A stretch of DNA of 37,646 nucleotides from an uncultured bacterium (GCA_902788345.1 CADAJP010000011.1:1-37646), one strand, 5' to 3'. Counted from the stretch's first letter, positions 7,570 to 16,841 are shown. Numbers and translations are program-made. Notes: generated by a model not told the origin, from the sequence alone.

Positions 7570-8562
7570 ATGCACAATATTACTTTGATAAACGGTGATG
7601 GCATAGGGCCTGAAATATCCCAAAGTGTCATGAAAATAATTGAGGCTTCAGGACTTGAAATCAACTGGGATATTCAGACTGCAGGGCAAGATGTTATAGA
7701 AAAAGAAGGTACACCGCTTCCTGACAGAGTGCTTGATTCTATAAAGAAAAATAAAATTGCTCTCAAAGCTCCTGTTACAACTCCTATTGGTAAAGGCTTT
7801 CGCTCTGTTAATGTTCAGCTGAGAAAAAGTTTAGACCTTTATGCAAATCTTCGTCCATGCAAGAATTTACCGAATGTTCAGACAAAATTTGATAATGTAG
7901 ATTTGGTAGTTGTTCGTGAAAATACAGAAGATTTGTATGCGGGAATTGAAGAAAAAATAAGCGATGAAGAGGCTCACAGCATAAAAATTATTACTAAAAA
8001 AGCGACTGAACGAATTTGTAAATTTGCGTTTGATTATGCTGTAAAAAATAACAGAAAAGAAGTTTGTGTCGTAACAAAAGCAAACATAATGAAGCTTTCT
8101 GACGGATTATTTTTAGATACATACAGACAAGTCGCAAAATCATATCCGCAAATTAAACAAAGAGAAATTCTTGTAGATAATTTGTGTATGCAGCTGGTTC
8201 AAAACCCTTCACAGTTTGATGTATTGGTGCTGCCAAATTTATACGGAGATATAGTTTCAGACTTGTGTGCCGGTTTAATCGGCGGTTTGGGGGTCGCTCA
8301 GGGGGCAAATATCGGATATGAATGTGCCGTTTTCGAACCTGTCCATGGCTCTGCCCCTGATATTAAAGGACAAAATAAGGCTAATCCTACGGCTCTTTTA
8401 TTGTCTGCAATTGAAATGCTCAGATATATCAATGAATTTGATTATGCCGATAAAATTGAAAAAGCACTGTTTAAAACGCTTTCTGAAGGTGAAAAAACGG
8501 CTGATTTGGGCGGATGTCTTTCAACATCAGAATTTACGGATATAATTATAAGTAATTTATAA
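7570..8562 (+). CDS. icd: NAD-dependent isocitrate dehydrogenase
   Basis: Cytoplasmic beta-decarboxylating dehydrogenase, 330 residues, converting isocitrate to 2-oxoglutarate and CO2. The isocitrate-binding signature is complete: S79, N81, R85 and R95 in the [18 protein letters not shown] stretch, then R116 and the ENTEDLYAG loop with Tyr123. Isopropylmalate dehydrogenases lack this Ser/Asn pair. In the cofactor loop, HGSAPDI carries Asp-Ile where NADP enzymes have Lys-Tyr, which indicates NAD. AAAGGAG lies 6 bases before the start. The gene follows tRNA-Arg without a terminator and ends overlapping nnrD by 6 bases (convergent). Small NAD-IDHs of this kind feed glutamate synthesis in organisms with an incomplete TCA cycle. 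Confidence 0.9.
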   Translation: MHNITLINGDGIGPEISQSVMKIIEASGLEINWDIQTAGQDVIEKEGTPLPDRVLDSIKKNKIALKAPVTTPIGKGFRSVNVQLRKSLDLYANLRPCKNLPNVQTKFDNVDLVVVRENTEDLYAGIEEKISDEEAHSIKIITKKATERICKFAFDYAVKNNRKEVCVVTKANIMKLSDGLFLDTYRQVAKSYPQIKQREILVDNLCMQLVQNPSQFDVLVLPNLYGDIVSDLCAGLIGGLGVAQGANIGYECAVFEPVHGSAPDIKGQNKANPTALLLSAIEMLRYINEFDYADKIEKALFKTLSEGEKTADLGGCLSTSEFTDIIISNL

Positions 8563-9366
8563 TAAGGTTTTAATAGCTGACGGTATTGCATCAATCAAAT
8601 CTTGCGCCATTACGGAATATTGCGTTAGTTCTTTTGCCTTAATATCACCACACAGTCCGTGCAAATATACCCCTAAACAAGCACCCTCAAAAATATCCAT
8701 TCCTTGCGCAATCAGTCCTGAAATCATGCCTGTTAATACATCACCGGAGCCTGCTTTAGCAAGAGCATTGCTGCCTGTTGTATTTGTATATGTTCTGTTT
8801 TCAGGCGAATAGATAAATGTGTTATGCGTTTTTAATATCGTAGTGCAACCATATTTTTCTGAAATAAGTTTTGCAGCTTCTTCAATGTTATCCAATACAT
8901 TATCAACATTTAATAAACGCGCTGCTTCTTTAGGATGAGGAGTAAAAACAACATTTTTAAAACCTTTACAAATAAATTTTTCGGGATTTTGCGAAATGAT
9001 ATTTAACCCGTCTGCATCTACAATTATTTTTTTATCTGCAGGAGTATATTTTAAAAAGGCTTCAAATATTTTATTACTTTGCCGGTTCTGTCCCAAACCG
9101 CATCCGATTTCAATTACATCAGCAGTTTTGATATTTTCTTCCAGTTTATCATAAGGAACAAAAACTATATTCTGCGTTTGTGAAGCAACTATATTCATAC
9201 ATTTTTCTGTTGAACACAAAAAACAATAGCCGCAGCCGATTTTAAGTGCCGAAACCGATGATAAATATGCTGCCCCGCTCATATAATCAGAGCCTGAAAT
9301 ATTTAAAACTCTGCCGTATGTACTTTTATTTGATACTTCTTTTCTTTGCGGTAATTTATATTCCAT
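8557..9366 (-). CDS. nnrD: ADP-dependent NAD(P)H-hydrate dehydratase
   Basis: Ribokinase-fold enzyme repairing hydrated NADH/NADPH, using ADP. The 269-residue protein is the C-terminal YjeF module only. Seen: GSDYMSGAAYLSS near residue 25 and the ATP/Mg site N-T-T-G-S-N-A-L-A-K-A-G-S-G-D-V-L-T-G near 195-213, with catalytic Asp in AGSGD. The epimerase half (NnrE), usually fused, is absent here and must be elsewhere or missing. It overlaps the upstream trmL by 11 bases, so the two form an operon. Confidence 0.92.
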   Translation of the reverse strand: MEYKLPQRKEVSNKSTYGRVLNISGSDYMSGAAYLSSVSALKIGCGYCFLCSTEKCMNIVASQTQNIVFVPYDKLEENIKTADVIEIGCGLGQNRQSNKIFEAFLKYTPADKKIIVDADGLNIISQNPEKFICKGFKNVVFTPHPKEAARLLNVDNVLDNIEEAAKLISEKYGCTTILKTHNTFIYSPENRTYTNTTGSNALAKAGSGDVLTGMISGLIAQGMDIFEGACLGVYLHGLCGDIKAKELTQYSVMAQDLIDAIPSAIKTLL

Positions 9367-9805
9367 TTTGTCTTATTGCCTCATAAGTTACTATCGCAAC
9401 CGAATTAGATAAATTCAGACTTCTTTGTCCCGCTTTCATCGGTATCGTTCTTGCGTTTTGGTCCTTTACATATTTGTCGGGAAGTCCTCTTGTTTCAGGT
9501 CCAAAGACTATAAAATCATTTTCTTTAAATACAATATCAGTATATAACTTATCCGCTTTAGTTGTTAAATAATAAAATGTTCCGTCCGGAAACATTTTAT
9601 ATAATTCATCCATAGAATCAACCTTATGCAAATCAACACTTTCCCAATAATCTAATCCTGCTCTTTTTGTATATTTATCAGATAGCGAAAATCCAAGCTT
9701 TCCGACAAGATACAGCGAAGCACCTGTGCAGGCGCATAGTCTTGCGATGTTCCCCGTATTCTGCGGAATTTCCGGTTCATATAATACAATATTTATTTTG
9801 GTCAT
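9356..9805 (-). CDS. trmL: tRNA (cytidine/uridine-34-2'-O)-methyltransferase TrmL
   Basis: SPOUT-class (trefoil knot) methyltransferase that 2'-O-methylates the wobble base of tRNA-Leu isoacceptors in characterised members. All three family motifs are present in 149 residues: EPEIPQNTGNIAR (motif 1, about residues 10-22), VFGPETRGLP (motif 2, about 100-109), and the knot IPM...RSLNLSNSVAIV (motif 3, about 123-140). A GAGG ribosome site precedes the start. It is the first gene of a two-gene operon with nnrD. Confidence 0.94.
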   Translation of the reverse strand: MTKINIVLYEPEIPQNTGNIARLCACTGASLYLVGKLGFSLSDKYTKRAGLDYWESVDLHKVDSMDELYKMFPDGTFYYLTTKADKLYTDIVFKENDFIVFGPETRGLPDKYVKDQNARTIPMKAGQRSLNLSNSVAIVTYEAIRQNGI

Positions 9806-9939
9806 AATTTATCCTCTTTTCAAAATTGATTATACTATATAAATATAAACAATTGTTACAAAATTTTCTGTTTGTGAAATTCAAAGGGGGAAAAAATACT
9901 TATTGAAGTTAGAGAAGTAATATTTATGGAGAAGAGATT

Positions 9940-10317
9940 ATGGCTGAAGGTATAACTTCTATAGAAGAATTAAAAAAAGCTCAGGCTGCTGCACAGGCAC
10001 AAGGCACAAGTATAACCAATTATGAACAATGGGCAAGTATTCTGGAAGATTTTGATGTCGCAGGTATTCAATCTACAGGCAATTTTTCATCTGATGTGCG
10101 TTTACACAGCAGATTAATGGCACAGGTTCAGGAAGTTGTAAACCAAATGGAAGTTGAGCAGGTTCAGAAAAATATTAAACCTGAACACAATGAAATTGAT
10201 AAAACTGATTATAAAACAGCAAATGATTCGGAACAAACAATCAAAGCCAGCATTGTAAATGCCACAAGTTCAGCAATTATGGCTGACTATATGAAGTATT
10301 ATCATTTGATAAAATAA
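9940..10317 (+). CDS. Small soluble protein of unknown function
   Basis: 125 residues, Gln/Ala/Glu-rich, with no signal peptide, membrane segment or Cys. An N-terminal helical stretch (residues 6-20, Ala/Gln-rich) is followed by a Gln/Val/Glu helix at about 70-88. I do not recognise a family. Coding character is supported by a GAGAAGAG ribosome site about 7 bases before the ATG, by consistent codon use, and by a strong terminator immediately after the stop, which marks it as a single-gene unit. Confidence 0.7.
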   Translation: MAEGITSIEELKKAQAAAQAQGTSITNYEQWASILEDFDVAGIQSTGNFSSDVRLHSRLMAQVQEVVNQMEVEQVQKNIKPEHNEIDKTDYKTANDSEQTIKASIVNATSSAIMADYMKYYHLIK

Positions 10318-10340
10318 ATTTTATATGGTGATGGATGAAT

Positions 10341-10371
10341 AAAAAAGCCGGATATCTCACCGGCTTTTTTT
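10341..10371 (+). terminator. Rho-independent terminator
   Basis: 11-base arms aaaaaagccgg (10341-10351) and ccggctttttt (10360-10370), 8-base loop, T-tract. It ends the transcript of the 125-residue unknown. Confidence 0.9.
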
Positions 10372-10400
10372 GTTATGTAAAGTTTATACACTTTTTTAAC

Positions 10401-10415
10401 ATTATATGATATAAT
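10401..10415 (+). promoter_or_regulatory. Extended -10 promoter within a palindrome, upstream of the glucan phosphorylase
   Basis: TGATATAAT at 10407-10415 is an extended -10 element (TGn then TATAAT at 10410-10415); the -35 region is poor. The -10 forms the right arm of the 7+1+7 palindrome ATTATAT-G-ATATAAT (10401-10415), which could be an operator or a chance AT dyad. It leaves a leader of about 65 bases. Confidence 0.55.
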
Positions 10416-10487
10416 AACATTACACTGCTTAATTGCAGACATGAAAAATTATAGTATTAAATTAAATAAAAGAAGGAAGGTTTAAAT

Positions 10488-12182
10488 ATGTCATTACCTA
10501 ATGTAGCGTATTTCTCTATGGAAATAGCCATAGACCAGTCTCTTAATACTTACTCCGGCGGTTTGGGATTCTTGGCAGGATCTCATATGTTATCAGCGGG
10601 TTATCTGCAAATGCCAATGGTTGGTGTAACAATTTTATGGTCTTATGGTTACTATGATCAGCGTATCAGCCATACAGGAGATGTTGAAGTAGCATATATC
10701 AGAAAATATTATGATTTTTTAACTGATACAGGATTACAGGTCGATGTTGATATCTTTGGCGAAAAAGTAAAAGTAAAAGCATTTCTGGTAACTCCTGAAT
10801 TATTCGGAACTTGTCCTGTTTACCTGTTAACAACCGATATTGAAGGCAATAGCGACTGGGCAAGAAGTATATCATACAAATTGTATGATGGTAATGAAAA
10901 AATAAGAATTGCTCAAGAGATTGTTTTGGGTATTGCAGGTGTTAGAATACTTCAAAAAGCAGGCTACAATTTTGATGTAATCCACATGAACGAAGGTCAT
11001 GCACTTCCTGCAGCTTTTGAACTTTTAAGCCAGTACAAAGGTGATTTGAATGAAGTAAAAAAACATACAGTATTTACAACTCACACTCCTGTTGCTGCAG
11101 GAAATGAAGTTCATTGGGTTGACACATTGTTAGAAGGCGGTTTCTTTGCAGGTGCATCCCGTGAAACAGCTATCAATTTAGGTGGAGAAAACTTCTCCTT
11201 AACAGTTGCTGCATTGAGAATGTCAAGAATTGCGAATGCGGTTTCTCAATTGCATGGTCTTGTTGCAAACAAGATGTGGGAATGGGTTGACGGCAGATGC
11301 CCTATAAGAGCGATTACAAATGCAGTAAATCTCCAATACTGGCAAGATCCTAGGATTAAAGAAGTTGAGAATGATTTAGATAAAATTCTTGAAGTTAAAA
11401 GAGAAATGAAGGCTGAATTATTCAAATATGTAGCAAATGTTGCCGGTAAAAGATTTAACCCTGATGTTTTGACAATTACATGGGCAAGAAGATTTGCAGA
11501 TTATAAACGTGCATGGTTGATTTTGATGGATAAAGACAGAATCGGCAAATTGCTCAATGAAGATAAGGTTCAAATTATCTTTGCAGGTAAATTCCATCCG
11601 GATGATACAATGGGCAGAGAAATGTTTAACAAACTTCTTCACCGTTCTCATTCATTAAAGAATGTTGTTGTTCTTCCGGGTTATGAATTACAGTTATCCG
11701 GTATGCTCAAACGCGGTTCTGATGTTTGGTTAAATACACCGTTAAGACCGTTTGAAGCTTCCGGTACTTCAGGCATGAGCGCAAATGCAAACGGTGCTGT
11801 TCACTTGTCAATTTGGGACGGCTGGACTGTAGAAGGTACATTCAGCGGAATTAACGGTTATGCTATTGAATATCCTGAAATTGATGATGAAATGTCTTGG
11901 GAAGAAAGACACTGGAAAGATCATAAGTGCTTAATGGATATTATTGAAAAACAAATAATTCCGACTTATTACAATAACAAACTTGAATGGGCAAGAATTA
12001 TGCGTCAGGCAATAAGAACATCAGAAGCATACTTCAATTCAGACCGTATGGTTATTGAATACTATAACAGATTGTATAGGCCAATTGCTCATGACGGAGA
12101 ATGTTCAGGAGAAGAAAAACACGAAATTCAGGTTAAAGAAGCTCCTACATTCGATGCCTGGACATTTGCAAATATTAAATAA
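10488..12182 (+). CDS. GT35 alpha-glucan phosphorylase family protein, PLP-lysine replaced by serine
   Basis: A 564-residue glycogen/maltodextrin phosphorylase-like protein of the short bacterial type, lacking the N-terminal DUF3417. Seen: VAYFSMEIAID and SGGLGFLAG (N-terminal glucan/phosphate loop, residues 6-31), HMNEGH (about 170), TTHTPVAAGNE (about 202), ARRFADYKRAW (about 334), the phosphate-site Lys in FAGKFHP (about 367), and EASGTSGM (423-430). The next residue, which in phosphorylases is the Lys that binds pyridoxal phosphate, is Ser431 (codon AGC at 11778-11780), and the following AALNG is altered to ANANG. Classical phosphorolysis may therefore be lost or the cofactor held differently. 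AAGGAAGG precedes the start. Family is sure; activity is not. Confidence 0.85.
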   Translation: MSLPNVAYFSMEIAIDQSLNTYSGGLGFLAGSHMLSAGYLQMPMVGVTILWSYGYYDQRISHTGDVEVAYIRKYYDFLTDTGLQVDVDIFGEKVKVKAFLVTPELFGTCPVYLLTTDIEGNSDWARSISYKLYDGNEKIRIAQEIVLGIAGVRILQKAGYNFDVIHMNEGHALPAAFELLSQYKGDLNEVKKHTVFTTHTPVAAGNEVHWVDTLLEGGFFAGASRETAINLGGENFSLTVAALRMSRIANAVSQLHGLVANKMWEWVDGRCPIRAITNAVNLQYWQDPRIKEVENDLDKILEVKREMKAELFKYVANVAGKRFNPDVLTITWARRFADYKRAWLILMDKDRIGKLLNEDKVQIIFAGKFHPDDTMGREMFNKLLHRSHSLKNVVVLPGYELQLSGMLKRGSDVWLNTPLRPFEASGTSGMSANANGAVHLSIWDGWTVEGTFSGINGYAIEYPEIDDEMSWEERHWKDHKCLMDIIEKQIIPTYYNNKLEWARIMRQAIRTSEAYFNSDRMVIEYYNRLYRPIAHDGECSGEEKHEIQVKEAPTFDAWTFANIK

Positions 12183-12196
12183 CAAAAGAATATACG

Positions 12197-12230
12197 AAAA
12201 ATCCCTCTCTTTATAAGAGAGGGATTTTTT
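12197..12230. terminator. Bidirectional terminator between the phosphorylase and exporter genes
   Basis: 11-base arms atccctctctt (12201-12211) and aagagagggat (12215-12225), extended by AAAA/TTTT, with a 3-base loop. It carries A- and T-runs on both sides, so it can stop the rightward phosphorylase transcript and the leftward four-gene operon. Confidence 0.85.
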
Positions 12231-12250
12231 GATATTAAACATTATTAAAA

Positions 12251-13210
12251 TTAAAATTTAAACAACTGTAATACAAGTCCTGCGATAGTCCCGACAGCAA
12301 CTAGGACTGATAATATAATAAATGTATCTTTTTTATCGTTGTTGCGTTTTAACAAGACCAAAATACCAAGACCTCCGGATGTGCATAAACCTGCAACAAG
12401 CGAGCCAAATGTAATTGTGTGCTTTATAAACAACATAGACAACATCACTGATATTGCACAATTTGGAATTAAGCCTACTAAAGCAACCAAAAACGGCTGA
12501 AGCGGTGAATTAATTAAACAATATTTTGCCAACACTTCTTCTGAGCCTGTTCTTGACAGAATAAACCCGATTACAACAGAAATAATCAATATAAAAATAA
12601 AGATATTTATTGTGTGTTTTAACGGATGAAGCCAAAAATCTTTGGTATGAGCGGCATTTGCCAAGTGATGATGGCAGCAGCCCTGCTCATTTTCAACTTC
12701 ACTTGCTGCAGCCTCCTGATTTTGAATAACCTGAGGTTCTTTAGCATTATAAATGATAAGCCAGTCAACTAAATAGCCAACCACGATTGCAATAATAATT
12801 TTTATAAATATTATCGGTAAAATAACTTTTGCCTGCTGAGGATACGAAATTAAAACAGGTATTGCTTCATCTGAAGTAGCCAGATAAACGGCAACTAAAG
12901 TACCTCTGCTGAGTATTCTTCTTGTATAAACCGTGCTTGCGATTACTGAAAATCCGCATTGAGGAATTGATGCAAATAAACTGCCAAACAAAGGACCGAT
13001 TTTTTTAATAAAGAACACAAAAAGATGCTTTTTCTTTGTGTAATATTGTTCAATTACTTCAATTAAGATAAATATTAAAAACAAAAATGGAATTAAGCCA
13101 ATACTGTCAATTAGTGCATCTTTTAAAAAGTCGGGTAAAAATTCTATCGGTTCAATCAAATTTTCAGGTAAATTCCATATATAATTTAAAACATCCAATA
13201 CAAATTTCAT
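12251..13210 (-). CDS. Putative 10-TM heavy-metal exporter (ArsP_2 / putative manganese transporter family)
   Basis: A 319-residue inner-membrane permease with two homologous halves. Each half has a helix-break motif typical of the family: IPQCGFSV (about residues 82-89) and IPNCAISV (about 250-257), both carrying a Cys after a Pro. Many hydrophobic helices flank them. A hydrophilic loop between the halves contains Gly-Cys-Cys-His-His-His and a further His (about 172-186), a likely metal ligand site facing the cytoplasm. It is the last gene of the four-gene leftward operon, 11 bases after the zinc-ribbon ATPase, with AGAGGGAT as ribosome site. The metal is unknown. Confidence 0.75.
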   Translation of the reverse strand: MKFVLDVLNYIWNLPENLIEPIEFLPDFLKDALIDSIGLIPFLFLIFILIEVIEQYYTKKKHLFVFFIKKIGPLFGSLFASIPQCGFSVIASTVYTRRILSRGTLVAVYLATSDEAIPVLISYPQQAKVILPIIFIKIIIAIVVGYLVDWLIIYNAKEPQVIQNQEAAASEVENEQGCCHHHLANAAHTKDFWLHPLKHTINIFIFILIISVVIGFILSRTGSEEVLAKYCLINSPLQPFLVALVGLIPNCAISVMLSMLFIKHTITFGSLVAGLCTSGGLGILVLLKRNNDKKDTFIILSVLVAVGTIAGLVLQLFKF

Positions 13211-13221
13211 AAATATCCCTC

Positions 13222-16179
13222 TTATAATTTTATGCCATTTTCAATACAAAAATTGCTGAGTTCATCTTTTTTTTGTGAAATACGGGATTTTACCGCAAGA
13301 TTTTTAGTTTTTGAAATGACAAGTTCAAGAGCTTTTTCGTACATTATAGATGCTCCTGTTAAATACTCTTTTCTGTTTTGTGCAACTGTACCAATTTCGT
13401 GGTAGTATTCGCCATAAAGTAAATAAGTTAAAGAAAGCATATGATTCATCCGGTAAGTTTTGGCAAGTTTCAGGGCTTCTTCAATGTGCATTTTTGCTGT
13501 CGAAAAATCTGCAATATTCATATATGCTTTTGCAATTACTATTCTTAAATTTACAGCAAAGAAGTAATTTGCAATTTTCGGATTCAATGAAATTTCCAAA
13601 GCCTGAGAAGCAATATCAATAGCACTTTTTGAATTTTCGGTAACTATTGTGGCGTCAGCAATAAGATACCACGATAATAATGCGCCAAGAGCCATTTTCT
13701 GATTAGCAAAATAAGTAACCTGTTCATTATATATATCAAGCGCATGAGATGCTTTATTTTCGTCTTTTATCAGTTTACCAAGGAGAGCTTTTAGTATATT
13801 TTTTGTAAAATTATCTCCCGTATTATTTGCAAACGTAACAGCGTCAAATAAGCGCTCACGCATTCCATCATACTCTTTTTTGAAAAAGCTGTTTACAATA
13901 GCGATGAGATTTTTTCTTGAAATTGAATTATAATCCAAATCCGAAGCATACTGTGTTTCAACATTTTGCAAAAGTTCTTCACTCTTTGCAAAATCCCCGA
14001 CCATAGTATTTGCGTACGCTTCTACAAGTTTAATCCTGCCAATAAGATTTTTGTCGCTAATTTTGTGCTTATCAATAATTGAAAATAAGTTTTTAAGCAC
14101 TTCAAGGCTTCTGACATTCCCTTGCAGAGCAAGTGCATGTGCCAATGACAGATACACCTTTAACCAGGTGTCAAATAACAAGCCCAACGGATAGACCTTA
14201 TTTAATTTAGGTTTTGATAAATAATTATTCAAAATAGGCAAAATATCATTATCAGCAAGATTTATTACCTCTCCGCAGTTGCCTATATCAAGCAGAGCCG
14301 GAAGTTTAGTACTTAAAACCATTGCCTTTTCAAGCTCTTGAGAATCATCAATCTTTTTTAATACATTATCTACACATTCGGTATTTCCGTAATAATTTCC
14401 GGTTTTAGAACAACAATTTGCAAGATAAGAAAGCAATTCAATTTCTTTTACTTCGTCATTATTGGATTTTGCATGCGATATTGCATCCGGTAAAAAGTCC
14501 ATTGCTTCTTCAGGATCGTATTCAGATAATAATTTACCTAACTTTTCGCTTATATTGTATCTTATATTTAAAGTTTCATTTTCATTAAATTCGTTTATTA
14601 GTGCCAAACATTGCTTCTGCGCAATAACATACAGATTAATATCTCCGACATAAGCTGCAAGGCGGGTAGTTTTTGTCCAAATATCAAAAGCCATACGATT
14701 TTCTTTTAGGTTGTGAGCTATCATTGCCATTGTGGCATTTGTATTCAGATTGAACATACTTACAGCTCTGCCGATTTTTACATTTATATCATCAAATTCC
14801 GAATCTCTTGTTATATTCTTTAAAACAGTTTCCCATAAAAGCAGATTATTAAATTCAAAACAAGATTCATCCACAGGTCTTATAAAATTAGATTTTTCCA
14901 GATAAAATAAAACATCATCAAGTTCGGCATTGGTACAGGTAAATATTTCTTTTACCAGTGCAATATTTATTTTATCCCCGAGAATTGCACAGGCACTAAG
15001 CATTTTGTTAGCTGTCGGATTAGTCTTTTTTAAAATTTCAAGCCTTGTTTTAATCAATTCGGAAAAATTGTCTGGAAGAATAAATGTTCTGTCTGTAATC
15101 TGGCAGTCAAAGGCGTAGCTGTATGCCTGCTGTAAATATGCTAAATTGCCTTTACTTTTTTCAATGATAACTTCCTTTTCTCTGTCGGAAAGATAATTCT
15201 TCGTGGTTTCAGCAAACACAAATTCTTTTTCAATTTCTTCAGCCGAAAGAGGTTTTATATTTATATCCTCAAAAGACTTTAAACTTTTTGTTTCACTGCC
15301 AAAGAATTTAACAATCGGTTTTGCGTCATTATACACTGCTACAAATTTTAAATTCTTCCAGTTTTGTTCATTAGATATAAAATTATTAAAAAATTCCGCA
15401 CTAAATCCGTCAATAAAATCGAAATTATCAAGTATAAATACAAATCTTCCGGTAGAACAAAAAGCATCAAAAATGCGTAATAAAAGTGCAAATGTGCGTT
15501 TTTTGTTTATTATTATATCTTCGTAATTACCGTCTTTAAAACTGTATATAAAATTCAGAAACTCATTAATTTCATTACCCTCAAGAAACTTAAATTCCTT
15601 TGAAAAGAAATCAAAAGCATTTTTTCGCAATTCATTATTATTTATATTGAATATAGGCAATGAAAATAAATTCAGTATCATATCCTGAACAACACCACCC
15701 GGAGTGAGCTGTGTCAATGGGGTACATTTGCCGATACACCATTGATAATTTTCTTTTTCAAGTTTTTTTATTGTATTTTTTAAAACGGTTGATTTGCCAA
15801 CACCTTTCTCACCGCTTAAAGATATAACTTTTTTATCTTTTGATTTAATACTGTTTACCAAAAGATTGACAGATTCATTTATTGAATATGATTTAGGAAC
15901 ATACACAAGGTCTTGTGGGGATATTTTCTTTTTTTTCTTTTCTTTTTCAGGTTCTCCAAACGGTGAAGAACATTTTCTGCACTTCGTTGCTGTCGGGAAA
16001 TTAACACTATTGCATTTAGAACATATCTTTAATAAATCACTGCCGCAATTTGAACATTTTAAAGCTCCCAAAGGATTAATTGTATTACAGTGGGTGCACA
16101 ACAACCCCGTACGGCTTTTGCAATAAGGACATTTAAGAGATTTATCAGAGATATTTTTTTTACATACAGGACATTTCAT
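13222..16179 (-). CDS. Zinc-ribbon / P-loop (STAND-like) ATPase / TPR protein
   Basis: A 985-residue cytoplasmic protein. Residues 3-70 hold six CxxC knuckles (C3/C6, C17/C20, C28/C31, C42/C45, C53/C56, C67/C70), i.e. three zinc ribbons. A Lys-rich linker follows, then an AAA_16/NACHT-like ATPase: Walker A GEKGVGKS at about 120-128 and Walker B FVFILDNFD at about 245-253. A winged-helix-like segment lies at about 380-460. The C-terminal half (about 480-985) is all-helical with TPR-like pairs (for example ASQALEISLNP, MHIEEALKLAKT). This resembles STAND regulators such as MalT, but the DNA-binding domain is absent. It starts 8 bases after the sigma-like gene ends, hence coupled expression. A scaffold or signal-integrating role is inferred. 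Confidence 0.82.
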   Translation of the reverse strand: MKCPVCKKNISDKSLKCPYCKSRTGLLCTHCNTINPLGALKCSNCGSDLLKICSKCNSVNFPTATKCRKCSSPFGEPEKEKKKKKISPQDLVYVPKSYSINESVNLLVNSIKSKDKKVISLSGEKGVGKSTVLKNTIKKLEKENYQWCIGKCTPLTQLTPGGVVQDMILNLFSLPIFNINNNELRKNAFDFFSKEFKFLEGNEINEFLNFIYSFKDGNYEDIIINKKRTFALLLRIFDAFCSTGRFVFILDNFDFIDGFSAEFFNNFISNEQNWKNLKFVAVYNDAKPIVKFFGSETKSLKSFEDINIKPLSAEEIEKEFVFAETTKNYLSDREKEVIIEKSKGNLAYLQQAYSYAFDCQITDRTFILPDNFSELIKTRLEILKKTNPTANKMLSACAILGDKINIALVKEIFTCTNAELDDVLFYLEKSNFIRPVDESCFEFNNLLLWETVLKNITRDSEFDDINVKIGRAVSMFNLNTNATMAMIAHNLKENRMAFDIWTKTTRLAAYVGDINLYVIAQKQCLALINEFNENETLNIRYNISEKLGKLLSEYDPEEAMDFLPDAISHAKSNNDEVKEIELLSYLANCCSKTGNYYGNTECVDNVLKKIDDSQELEKAMVLSTKLPALLDIGNCGEVINLADNDILPILNNYLSKPKLNKVYPLGLLFDTWLKVYLSLAHALALQGNVRSLEVLKNLFSIIDKHKISDKNLIGRIKLVEAYANTMVGDFAKSEELLQNVETQYASDLDYNSISRKNLIAIVNSFFKKEYDGMRERLFDAVTFANNTGDNFTKNILKALLGKLIKDENKASHALDIYNEQVTYFANQKMALGALLSWYLIADATIVTENSKSAIDIASQALEISLNPKIANYFFAVNLRIVIAKAYMNIADFSTAKMHIEEALKLAKTYRMNHMLSLTYLLYGEYYHEIGTVAQNRKEYLTGASIMYEKALELVISKTKNLAVKSRISQKKDELSNFCIENGIKL

Positions 16180-16187
16180 AATAATAT

Positions 16188-16811
16188 TTACTGCTCGTCA
16201 AGAACACTTTTAACTTTGTCTATAAGTCCAAACAACCTTTTTGAAACTTCAGATTGGGAAATACCCAACTGATGAGAAATTTGTTTTTGTGTCATGCCAT
16301 TTTGATAACGACTAACAAAAATCTCTAAATACTTTTTATCCGGCTCATTTTTATCTATTCTTTGAATTGTTCTTGCTACAAAATCCAAAATTTCATTACG
16401 TATAGCATTTTCTTCCGGTCCGGCAGGGATACTTATATTTGCATAACTAACATTGTATAATTCATAATTTATCTTTTCTGTTTCAAAAACAGGAGCCTCT
16501 GTTGCTGCTTCATCAGGCTGAGATTGAACAACAGTTTCAAGAGGAACTTCTTTTGTGGTCATGTAACCTGTTTTTGAACGTCTTAAACGACCTGTATTCT
16601 TTAATACATTTATAATAGAAGTTGTGGCAACTTTTTTTAAGTATGCTTCAAGTGTAACTTCATTATCCACAGCATCCAAAATGGCCATAGATCTCTGGCA
16701 TGTTTCGTTGAAGAAATCATCATACAAGTCCTCATTGCCTGAATATTTACGGTCATTCCGGATAATTTTGGCTATTAAATCTATCTTATCCTGTGTAAGT
16801 TCCACAAACAT
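16188..16811 (-). CDS. Small sigma-70-like (ECF-type) transcription factor
   Basis: 207 residues. The N-terminal half (about 20-80) looks like sigma region 2: LYDDFFNETCQRSMAIL, then TLEAYLKKVATTSIINVLK and a basic GRLRRSKTG. A variable, acidic linker of about 60 residues follows. The C-terminal 45 residues are a clear sigma region 4 helix-turn-helix (YQNGMTQKQISHQLGISQSEVSKRL). AGAAGGGAT precedes the start. It lies 30 bases after the DUF1822/TonB protein and 8 before the ATPase. In cyanobacteria, as I recall it, DUF1822 genes commonly sit beside a sigma-70-like gene, so the pairing appears ancestral. No classical anti-sigma (zinc anti-sigma, FecR) is present; the membrane protein upstream is the natural candidate. 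Confidence 0.8.
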   Translation of the reverse strand: MFVELTQDKIDLIAKIIRNDRKYSGNEDLYDDFFNETCQRSMAILDAVDNEVTLEAYLKKVATTSIINVLKNTGRLRRSKTGYMTTKEVPLETVVQSQPDEAATEAPVFETEKINYELYNVSYANISIPAGPEENAIRNEILDFVARTIQRIDKNEPDKKYLEIFVSRYQNGMTQKQISHQLGISQSEVSKRLFGLIDKVKSVLDEQ

Positions 16812-16841
16812 ATCCCTTCTATAAGATAGATTATAGCATGA

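Noticed and set aside
7425..7664. Leftward open frame over tRNA-Arg
   Set aside because: It covers the tRNA and the start of the isocitrate dehydrogenase gene on the other strand, with no family resemblance.
7570..8562. 3-isopropylmalate dehydrogenase (LeuB)
   Set aside because: The S-x-N-x2-L-R-x2-L-D isocitrate signature is complete, which LeuB lacks.
13222..16179. MalT/LuxR-type transcription activator
   Set aside because: The ATPase-TPR layout is similar, but no C-terminal DNA-binding helix-turn-helix is present; the zinc ribbons are at the other end.
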